Source of the DNA: Verrucomicrobiaceae bacterium
GTDB lineage: Bacteria; Verrucomicrobiota; Verrucomicrobiia; Verrucomicrobiales; Akkermansiaceae
Length of the DNA: 6,654 nt
Direction of reading: 5' to 3'
Assembly (NCBI GenBank): GCA_027483005.1
Contig: JAIXVN010000247.1
Span: forward strand, 1 to 6,654
Below the pieces are notes generated by a model. It worked only from the letters and a program-made list of their open reading frames with translations. It was not told the origin of the DNA and did not search any database. Below, piece by piece: positions 1 through 5,891 of the stretch (position 1 is the stretch's first letter; each line of letters begins with the position of its first letter). A program made the translations under genes and the position numbers.

Positions 1-1789
1 CCAGCTCGGGCTCCAGCACGGCATCGACATCCCGGTGTATCCCTGCGAGCACCACTACGTCATCACCGAACCGATCGAAGGCGTGACGCGGAACTGCCCC
101 TGCTCGCGCGATCCGGATGCGGGAAACTATTTCCGTGCTCTCGACGATGGCGGCTTGAAACTCGGGGCCTTCAAGAAGCGCTCGAAGCCCTGGCAGATCG
201 GCGATGCGGTGCCGGGAGACTTTTCCTTCGGTCTGTTGGAGCCCGACTGGCCCGACTTCGCCGAACCCTTCGCCTCGCATTGCCACCGGCTGAAAGGCAT
301 CACGCGCGACAAGGTGGTGAAGTTCGTCAACGGCCCCGAAGCCTTCACGCCGGACAACAATTTCCTCATGGGCGAGCCGCATGGCACCGATGGCCTGTTC
401 GTCCTGGGTGGCTGGAATTCCGCCGGCATCGCCTGCTCGGGCGGCGCGGCGCTTTATGCGGTCGAGTGGATCCAGAACGGCGGCATGACGCTTGATCTCG
501 GGTCGGTGGACATCCGGCGCTTCCTTCCATTCCAGAACGGCCGCAAGTATCTTCAGGAACGCGTCAGCGAGGTCCTCGGACTTCATTACCAGATGGCCTG
601 GCCGCTGCGACAGATGGAAACGGCCCGCGGTGTCCGCGCCTCGGGCTTGTACGAGAATCATCGTAGATCGAATGCGGTCTTCATGGAAAGCGCCGGCTGG
701 GAACGTCCGCTCGCCTATGCGCCGACCGCAGCCGAGGCGGAGATCCGCTACTCCTTTCTCCGCCAGAACTGGCAGCCATGGTGCTTCGGGGAAGTCCGTG
801 CCTGTCGTGAATCGGTCGGGCTGCTCGATCAATCGACCTTCGCCAAGTACGATCTAACAGGCCCCGGCGCCCTCCCGCTCCTGCAGCATCTTTGCGGCGG
901 AAATCTCGACGTGCCGATCGGACGCGCGGTTTACACCGGGATGTTCAACGAGCGCGGAACCTTCGAAAGTGACCTCACCGTCATCCGCACGGCAGCGGAG
1001 TCGTTCTACCTCGTCACCGCCACCGCCCAGCAGGGTCGCGATGCCGACTGGATCAAGCGGCATTTCCCGGCGGACGGCTCGGTGAGCTTCCGCGACGTCA
1101 CCGAGGAGATGGATGTGGTGTCGGTGATGGGTCCGAAGGCCTTCGAGCTTCTCGGCCAGGTCACCGGGCTCTCCTTTGATGAGGGCTGGCCTTTCGGCAC
1201 CTCGCGGATGATCGAGGTCCATGGCATTTCCCTGCGTGCGGCGCGGCTCAGCTACGTCGGTGAGCCGGGGCTGGAGCTGCATGTTCCGCGTGGCGATTCG
1301 TCGAGGCTGTGGGATTTTCTGTTAGACGCAGGAGCCCCCTTCGGCATCCGACCCTGCGGGGTTCATGCGATCAACACGATGCGCATCGAGAAGGGCTTCC
1401 GGGCCTATGGTCATGAGCTTTCCCCGGCGGAAACTCCCTTGGAGGCGGGCCTGGGTTTCGCGATCGACTGGACCAGGGACTTCCTCGGCAAGGCGGCCCT
1501 GCTCGACCAGAAGCATCGCGGTGTCTCGCAGCGTCTGATCTCGCTGGTGCTGGAGGATCCCGAGCCGAATCTCTGGGGCAGCGAGCCGATCTTCTGGGAC
1601 GGGGAAATCGCCGGCTACACGACCAGTGCAGCCTGGAGCCCCACGCTCGGACGCAGCATCGCGCTCGGATACGTGAAGCGCCCGGATCGACGAATTCTCA
1701 GCGCATCCGACGTGAAGGAGGGCCGTTTTGAAATCGAGAATCTCGGAGCTCGATTGCCCGCCCGCTGGGTGACGCGGCCCCTTGCTTGA
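1..1789 (+). CDS. Dimethylglycine/sarcosine dehydrogenase-like FAD oxidoreductase with GcvT domains (5' partial)
   Basis: Flavoprotein of the DMGDH/SARDH/PDPR family, which oxidatively demethylates N-methylated glycines and passes the one-carbon unit to tetrahydrofolate bound in the C-terminal half. The frame is open from base 2 (QLGLQHGIDIP precedes the GTG at 35), so that GTG is internal. About 595 residues are visible; family members are usually about 800-850, so roughly 200-250 N-terminal residues, including the Rossmann GxGxxG and any FAD-linking His, are outside. Visible order: tail of the DAO fold (about bases 2-490) with the FAD-contact stretch GLFVLGGWNSAGIACSGG; central FAO_M linker (about 490-660); GCV_T folate domain (about 660-1430) with NERGTFESDL, whose Asp (971-973) matches the conserved GcvT catalytic Asp, plus YVGEPGLELHVP and RIEKGFRAYGHEL; GCV_T C-terminal barrel (about 1530-1780) with GYTTSAAWSPTLGRSIALGYV. 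The family is secure. Substrate (dimethylglycine, sarcosine or another methylamine) cannot be decided from this part, and no other one-carbon gene is adjacent. Confidence 0.93.
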   Translation, partial: QLGLQHGIDIPVYPCEHHYVITEPIEGVTRNCPCSRDPDAGNYFRALDDGGLKLGAFKKRSKPWQIGDAVPGDFSFGLLEPDWPDFAEPFASHCHRLKGITRDKVVKFVNGPEAFTPDNNFLMGEPHGTDGLFVLGGWNSAGIACSGGAALYAVEWIQNGGMTLDLGSVDIRRFLPFQNGRKYLQERVSEVLGLHYQMAWPLRQMETARGVRASGLYENHRRSNAVFMESAGWERPLAYAPTAAEAEIRYSFLRQNWQPWCFGEVRACRESVGLLDQSTFAKYDLTGPGALPLLQHLCGGNLDVPIGRAVYTGMFNERGTFESDLTVIRTAAESFYLVTATAQQGRDADWIKRHFPADGSVSFRDVTEEMDVVSVMGPKAFELLGQVTGLSFDEGWPFGTSRMIEVHGISLRAARLSYVGEPGLELHVPRGDSSRLWDFLLDAGAPFGIRPCGVHAINTMRIEKGFRAYGHELSPAETPLEAGLGFAIDWTRDFLGKAALLDQKHRGVSQRLISLVLEDPEPNLWGSEPIFWDGEIAGYTTSAAWSPTLGRSIALGYVKRPDRRILSASDVKEGRFEIENLGARLPARWVTRPLA

Positions 1790-1824
1790 TACGGTTGGGT
1801 GACGCCGTGCGTATGCTTGGCTCC

Positions 1825-2511
1825 ATGAAGTTCCTCTTGCTATCCCTCGCGCTGCTGGCTCCGGTCCACGCCCAGTCGAAGCTTCCACCCGAACTCCTCG
1901 CGTCGATGGACGTGAAGTGGCCGAGGAACCACACGATCAACCTGGTTTTCCACGGCCACAGCGTTCCCTCCGGCTATCAGAAAACGCCGGACGTGAGACC
2001 TTTCGAGGCCTATCCGCAGCTCGTGTTTCAGGGGCTGAAGAAGGACCACCCTTTCGCGGTCATGAACTGCATCGTCACCGCCATCGGAGGCGAGGACAGC
2101 CTTTCGGGGGCGGCCCGATTCGAGAAGGATGTGCTCTGCCACCAGCCCGATGTCATTTTCATCGACTACGCGCTGAACGACCGTCGCCAACCGCTCGACA
2201 AGGTGGAGGCGGCCTGGAAGTCGATGATCCGTCAGGCAAAGCAGCGGAGGATTCCGGTGATCCTGATCACGCCGACCGGAGATTCCAGCGCAAAGCTCGA
2301 CAATCCGGCGGATCCCCTTTGCCAGCGTGCCGAGCTGATCCGGAAAATCGCAAAGGAGGAGAATGTGCCGCTGGCCGACGTGTTCGCAGCCTGGGAGGCA
2401 GAGCTCGCCAAAGGCTCTGCGATCGGCGATCTGCTGAGCCAGTCAAACCATCCCAACTTGCGGGGTCATATGCTGGCAGCGGATGCGATTCTGGGTGTGT
2501 TTGCCAAATGA
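1825..2511 (+). CDS. Secreted SGNH/GDSL-family hydrolase
   Basis: Predicted exported esterase/acetylhydrolase-type enzyme of 228 residues with the SGNH fold. The chosen ATG gives a classic signal peptide: MKFLLLSLALLAPVHA, with cleavage likely after Ala16 (VHA|QS). An in-frame ATG at 1813 would add only MLGS, and reading back to 1786 adds charged residues that would spoil the signal. Block I is FHGHSVPSGY with candidate nucleophile Ser46 (GHS in place of GDS). AIGGEDS (87-92) supplies the block II Gly, and YALND (115-119) supplies the block III oxyanion Asn118. SNHPNLRGH carries the likely catalytic His209. The Asp normally three residues before that His is Gln206, so a Ser-His dyad or an Asp from elsewhere is implied. 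The gene follows the oxidoreductase stop by 35 bases with no good Shine-Dalgarno sequence, so it may be co-transcribed. I recall similar GHSVP proteins from Planctomycetota and Verrucomicrobiota, often near polysaccharide-processing genes. The substrate is unknown; a carbohydrate ester is a guess. Confidence 0.87.
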   Translation: MKFLLLSLALLAPVHAQSKLPPELLASMDVKWPRNHTINLVFHGHSVPSGYQKTPDVRPFEAYPQLVFQGLKKDHPFAVMNCIVTAIGGEDSLSGAARFEKDVLCHQPDVIFIDYALNDRRQPLDKVEAAWKSMIRQAKQRRIPVILITPTGDSSAKLDNPADPLCQRAELIRKIAKEENVPLADVFAAWEAELAKGSAIGDLLSQSNHPNLRGHMLAADAILGVFAK

Positions 2512-2546
2512 CCCGGACCGCAATTCGCACGAAAAGAAAAGCGATC

Positions 2547-2560
2547 TTGCATTTTGCATT
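2547..2560 (+). repeat. Tandem 7-bp direct repeat TTGCATT x2
   Basis: Two perfect head-to-tail copies of TTGCATT occupy 2547-2553 and 2554-2560. Further TTGCA cores occur at 2581 (TTGCAG) and 2607 (TTGCAA), giving four in 66 bases of an otherwise GC-rich window. The second copy overlaps the candidate -35 element and runs into the palindrome TTCATGAA (2559-2566). The repeat is seen directly; a role as a protein-binding site is inference. Confidence 0.55.
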
Positions 2561-2582
2561 CATGAAACCCCGACCGTAGATT
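2554..2582 (+). promoter_or_regulatory. Candidate sigma-70-type promoter for the two-component operon
   Basis: TTGCAT (2554-2559) and TAGATT (2577-2582) are separated by 17 bases. They match the -35 and -10 consensus at 3/6 (TTG) and 4/6 positions. This is the most AT-rich part of the 151-base gap before the response regulator. Transcription from about 2589 would give a leader of roughly 75 bases that includes the strong ribosome binding site. The match is modest and Verrucomicrobiota promoters are poorly characterised, so this is a suggestion only. Confidence 0.35.
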
Positions 2583-2650
2583 GCAGGATCGAGTTAAGTC
2601 GTTCATTTGCAACTGTCGGTCACCCGGATCGAAATGGCACATGACGTTCT

Positions 2651-2657
2651 AAGGGGG
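2651..2657 (+). promoter_or_regulatory. Strong Shine-Dalgarno site for the response regulator
   Basis: AAGGGGG ends five bases before the ATG at 2663. It is the only clear Shine-Dalgarno sequence at a visible gene start here, and it fixes that start. The receiver domain begins immediately at residue 2 (DILIVDDE), as expected. Confidence 0.75.
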
Positions 2658-2662
2658 AAATC

Positions 2663-4042
2663 ATGGACATTCTGATTGTTGATGACGAGCGCACGGTTCG
2701 CCAGGCCACGTCATACGCCTTGCAGGCGGAGGATCACTACGTCGAGGCGGCGGAGGATTCCGTCACAGCCCTGAGGCGGGTGAAGGAGGCGGCATTCGAT
2801 GTGGTGTTCCTTGATCTGCGGCTGGGTGCGGAGGACGGGATCGACGTGATGAAGAAGATCCTCGAGCTCAAGCCGGAGCAGCTCGTGGTGATTTTCACCG
2901 CCCATGGCTCCATCCAGACGGCGGTGAAGGCGACACGGCTCGGAGCCTTCGACTTCATGGAGAAACCCTTTCTCCCCGAGCAGCTGCGTGCGATCCTTCT
3001 GAAAGCGGGAAAGGCCCTTCACACCCAGGGTGAGGTGCAGGAGTTGAAGCGCACCGTGGTGGCCTTGAAGAGTGAGGTGCAGACGAATCTCGCACCGATG
3101 CACTTCGACTCGGAGGACGATGCCACCCGGGAAGCCCTCGACAATCTTTTCCGCGCCGCCGCGACGACGGCCTCGATCCTGATCCTCGGGGAAAGCGGCA
3201 CCGGCAAGAGCATGATCGCCCGCGAGGTGCATGAGCGCAGCCTGCTGGCCGACAAGCCATTGGTGACCATCAGCTGCCCGAGCCTTTCGAAGGAGCTTCT
3301 GGAAAGCGAGCTCTTCGGTCACGTCCGCGGTGCCTTCACCGGGGCCGTGAAGGACAAGGTCGGCAAGGTCGCCCTGGCTGATGGTGGCACGCTGTTTCTC
3401 GATGAAATCGGTGACCTGCCGATGGACATCCAGTCGAAGCTGCTGCGGCTCCTTCAGGAGCGCGAATACGAGCGCGTCGGCGACAACAAGACCTTCAAGG
3501 CGAACGTCCGGGTCATCGCCGCGACCAACCGCGACCTCAGGCAGTGCGTGATCGATGGCACGTTCCGTGAAGACCTCTACTACCGCCTCAACGTCATCGC
3601 GGTGACCATTCCACCGCTGCGCGCGCGGCGACGGGATCTCAGGGCATTCGCGAAACGCTACCTCGACTACTTCTCCAAGCAGGTCGGCCGCAGTTTCGAG
3701 GGTTTCGATGCCGCTGGATGGGATGCGATCACGCGACACGGCTGGCCGGGAAATCTCCGTGAACTCAGGAACGCCATCGAACGGGCCGCGATCCTGGCAA
3801 AGGGTCCCGCCATCCGCGCCGAGGACCTGCCGAGTCCGGCGGAGGTGGGTTCCACCGCAGCGCCCGATCGGGATGCCGCTCAGGTGATTCGCGTCGGAAG
3901 CAGGGTCAGCGTTGACGATCTGGAGTCCGCCCACATCCGTGGCGTGCTGGGATGGGCTCCCAGCCTTCAGGAGGCGGCGGAGATCCTCGGCATCGACAAG
4001 GCCACGCTCTATCGCAAACGGAAGCGTCTCGATCTGGATTAA
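2663..4042 (+). CDS. Sigma-54-dependent NtrC-family response regulator (AlgB-like)
   Basis: Cytoplasmic activator of 459 residues that, once phosphorylated, should bind upstream DNA and use ATP hydrolysis to open promoters held by sigma-54 RNA polymerase. The receiver domain (about 1-117) has acidic pocket Asp7/Asp8, phospho-acceptor Asp51 (FLDLRL), Thr79 and Lys101 (EKPF). The AAA+ domain (about 150-385) has Walker A GESGTGKS (176-183), the sigma-54-contacting GAFTGA loop (223-228), Walker B GGTLFLDEIG (241-250), sensor I AATNRDL (286-292), the arginine-finger region FREDLYYRLN (301-310) and sensor II GWPGNLRELRN (360-370). A Fis-type helix-turn-helix closes the protein (about 432-459: SLQEAAEILGIDKATLYRKRKR). 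All key residues are present and the length is normal. Most family members have Glu after the Walker A Lys; here it is Ser183. The kinase gene follows after 13 bases. SCPSLSKELLESELFGHVRGAFTGAV and the partner kinase recall AlgB, but the symbol is withheld because nothing here ties it to alginate. Confidence 0.96.
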   Translation: MDILIVDDERTVRQATSYALQAEDHYVEAAEDSVTALRRVKEAAFDVVFLDLRLGAEDGIDVMKKILELKPEQLVVIFTAHGSIQTAVKATRLGAFDFMEKPFLPEQLRAILLKAGKALHTQGEVQELKRTVVALKSEVQTNLAPMHFDSEDDATREALDNLFRAAATTASILILGESGTGKSMIAREVHERSLLADKPLVTISCPSLSKELLESELFGHVRGAFTGAVKDKVGKVALADGGTLFLDEIGDLPMDIQSKLLRLLQEREYERVGDNKTFKANVRVIAATNRDLRQCVIDGTFREDLYYRLNVIAVTIPPLRARRRDLRAFAKRYLDYFSKQVGRSFEGFDAAGWDAITRHGWPGNLRELRNAIERAAILAKGPAIRAEDLPSPAEVGSTAAPDRDAAQVIRVGSRVSVDDLESAHIRGVLGWAPSLQEAAEILGIDKATLYRKRKRLDLD

Positions 4043-4055
4043 TCGCTTCCAACAG

Positions 4056-5891
4056 ATGCTCCGTCAACGACTGCGACATGGCCTGACCTCGCTGGTGATC
4101 CTTCTTCTCGGAGTGGGATCGACCGGCCTGCTGCTGTTGAGGAATGCCGCTTCGGAGTTCGATTCAAAGCTGAAGCAGTGCTACTCGATGGTCGATGTGG
4201 TGCAGCGCTTTCCGGTGCTCACCGCGACCAACAGCCGGACCTATCGCATCCCGCTGACGAATCCCGAGGCTACGGAGATTCCCGACCGCCACCGCTATGA
4301 CGAGGTCGTGCAGGACATGCGGAACCGGCTGGAGCTGCTGCAGAAAGCCACGGATGGACGATCCACGGATGAGGCGGTGGACCGGCTCGCAGGGGCCATC
4401 CTTGAATACTCCACAGGCTACGAGGAGTTCTTCCGCCATCCGCCGACGACTCCGGAGGACAAGCGCATTTTCATCCAGAAGATGTCGTCCATGAACCAAC
4501 GGATCGCCGACATTTCGGAAAGTGTGAGAACGCTCTATCAGGACCAGCTTTTCGCGACCACCGACAATCTCACGGCCAAGTCCTCGCAAAGCATCCTCTT
4601 CATCCTCTCGTTGATGATCCTGGGCATCGTGATCGCGATCCTGATCTACTTCCATCTTGCGCGGGAGATCGCGGATCCGGTGGTCAGCCTTTCCTACTCG
4701 ATCAAGGAGCTGAAGCGCGGCAACTTCGAGTTCAGCCTGCCAGAACCGAGGGGCGAGAACGAGCTGTCCGCACTGATCCCATCGTTCAACGAGATGGCGC
4801 TGGAGCTGCGCCAGCATCGCCGGGAAATGGACGAGCGGCTGCTCCGGACCAACCTTCAGAACCGTGCGGTCCTCACCGCCATTCCCGCCCCGGTGTTCCT
4901 GCTCAACGAGGACGCGACCATCGATCAGCTCAATCCAGCGGCGGAGTCCCTGCAGAACCGGCTCGGTGTCTCCGGTCGTCTTCCGGGCACGCTCCTCGCC
5001 CTGTTTCACGACTGCGTGGAAAAGCGTCGCGACTACCTGCCTGACGACATCCGGGAGGCAGCCCTGTTCCGGATTGATGATGAGGAATTCTATTTCCTGC
5101 CGAGGATCTTCAGGTTCTCAGCCGAATCCGGCGAGGGGATCTGGTGGGCCGTGTTGCTGATGGACGTGACCCGTTTCCGCTGGCTCGATGAAATGAAGAC
5201 CAATCTCCTGGCCACGGTGAGTCATGAGATCAAGACCCCGCTCACTGGCATCCGGATGGTGCTTCATCTGCTGCTGGAAGGTCGCACCGGCAATCTCAAT
5301 GACATGCAGCACAACATGGTGACCTCCGCGCGGGATGACTGTGAAAGACTCCTGCTGACCTTGAAGCGCCTGCTGGATCTGGCGCGGGTTGAGAATGGTG
5401 CGAGCCAGCTACAACTGCGACCTGTGAATCTCTCCGAAAGCCTTGAGCGCGCCAAACAGCTCTTCAGCGGCACGGCTGAACAGAAGGGCTGCCCGTTGAA
5501 GATCGAAGCCGTTGGCGAGGTGACCGATGTTCTGGGAGATTCGGTCCGGCTTGATGAGGTCATTCACAATCTTCTCTCGAACGCGCTCAAGCACAGCCCG
5601 CCGAACGAGCCGGTCACGCTCCGTGTGACCCCGAGGCCCTGCGGAAAGTTTCTCCGCATCTCGGTGATCGATCATGGCGATGGCGTCCCCGAGGACTGCC
5701 GTGGAAAGCTCTTCGACAAGTTCTTCCGCGTGCCGGGTCAGAAAACCGATGGAGTCGGACTCGGCCTTTCGATCGCCCGCGAGATCGTGCTCGCCCACGG
5801 AGGGCGCATCGGCATGGCCGAGAACGAAAGCGGAGTCACCGAATTCATCGTGGATCTGCCGATCGCTCCAGCTGACGGAATGGCGGCCTGA
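4056..5891 (+). CDS. Membrane sensor histidine kinase (KinB-like: HAMP-PAS-HisKA-HATPase)
   Basis: Inner-membrane histidine kinase of 611 residues, the probable partner of the regulator just upstream. TM1 is at about 8-28, an extracytoplasmic, mostly helical-looking domain at about 29-178 and TM2 at about 178-200. HAMP follows (about 200-255, with ADPVVSL and ENELSALIPSFNEM), then PAS (about 265-375), HisKA with phospho-acceptor His390 (TVSHEIKTPLTGIRM) and HATPase_c. The latter shows N-box HNLLSNALKHSP (504-515), G1 DHGDGVP (539-545), F-box LFDKFFRV (552-559) and G2 GVGLGLSIA (566-574). All catalytic boxes are intact. The frame stays open back to 3912 inside the regulator gene, but that extension reads as basic, unstructured sequence. 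ATG 4056 puts TM1 at the N-terminus and there is no closer upstream start codon. No Shine-Dalgarno sequence is seen, so translational coupling to the regulator is likely. The PAS exit and H-box (DVTRFRWLDEMKTNLLATVS) resemble KinB. The sensor domain ligand is unknown. Confidence 0.95.
   Translation: MLRQRLRHGLTSLVILLLGVGSTGLLLLRNAASEFDSKLKQCYSMVDVVQRFPVLTATNSRTYRIPLTNPEATEIPDRHRYDEVVQDMRNRLELLQKATDGRSTDEAVDRLAGAILEYSTGYEEFFRHPPTTPEDKRIFIQKMSSMNQRIADISESVRTLYQDQLFATTDNLTAKSSQSILFILSLMILGIVIAILIYFHLAREIADPVVSLSYSIKELKRGNFEFSLPEPRGENELSALIPSFNEMALELRQHRREMDERLLRTNLQNRAVLTAIPAPVFLLNEDATIDQLNPAAESLQNRLGVSGRLPGTLLALFHDCVEKRRDYLPDDIREAALFRIDDEEFYFLPRIFRFSAESGEGIWWAVLLMDVTRFRWLDEMKTNLLATVSHEIKTPLTGIRMVLHLLLEGRTGNLNDMQHNMVTSARDDCERLLLTLKRLLDLARVENGASQLQLRPVNLSESLERAKQLFSGTAEQKGCPLKIEAVGEVTDVLGDSVRLDEVIHNLLSNALKHSPPNEPVTLRVTPRPCGKFLRISVIDHGDGVPEDCRGKLFDKFFRVPGQKTDGVGLGLSIAREIVLAHGGRIGMAENESGVTEFIVDLPIAPADGMAA

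Larger units (their letters stand above)
2542..2591. repeat. Imperfect 10-bp inverted repeat in the intergenic region
   Basis: CGATCTTGCA (2542-2551) and TGCAGGATCG (2582-2591) are reverse complements at 9 of 10 positions, and the odd pair would be a G:U in RNA. The loop between them is 30 bases. No T-run follows, so it does not look like an intrinsic terminator for the hydrolase gene. The arms flank the candidate -35/-10 elements, which would suit an operator dyad, but it could be chance. Confidence 0.45.

Noticed and set aside
35..37. GTG as the start of the oxidoreductase
   Set aside because: The frame is open to the left edge with family-like sequence, and the FAD-binding domain is missing, so the true start is upstream of the window.
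1917..2579. 220-residue forward frame overlapping the hydrolase gene
   Set aside because: It is a Gly/Arg/Pro-rich off-frame translation; the hydrolase frame has a signal peptide and SGNH blocks.
2542..2591. Inverted repeat as an intrinsic terminator for the hydrolase gene
   Set aside because: The loop is 30 bases and no T-tract follows the second arm.
2635..2650. TGGCAC followed by GTTCT, resembling a sigma-54 -24/-12 promoter before the response regulator
   Set aside because: The -24 box is perfect, but the -12 position reads TC instead of the near-invariant GC. A start from it would fall around 2661, cutting the strong Shine-Dalgarno sequence at 2651-2657 out of the message.
2711..3934. 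407-residue open frame on the reverse strand
   Set aside because: It lies wholly opposite the response regulator, whose every domain motif is intact. The translation is a typical high-GC antisense shadow without recognisable motifs.
3912..4055. Upstream extension of the kinase frame overlapping the regulator
   Set aside because: The 48 extra residues are basic and featureless and overlap the regulator's helix-turn-helix codons. Starting at ATG 4056 gives a normal N-terminal transmembrane kinase.
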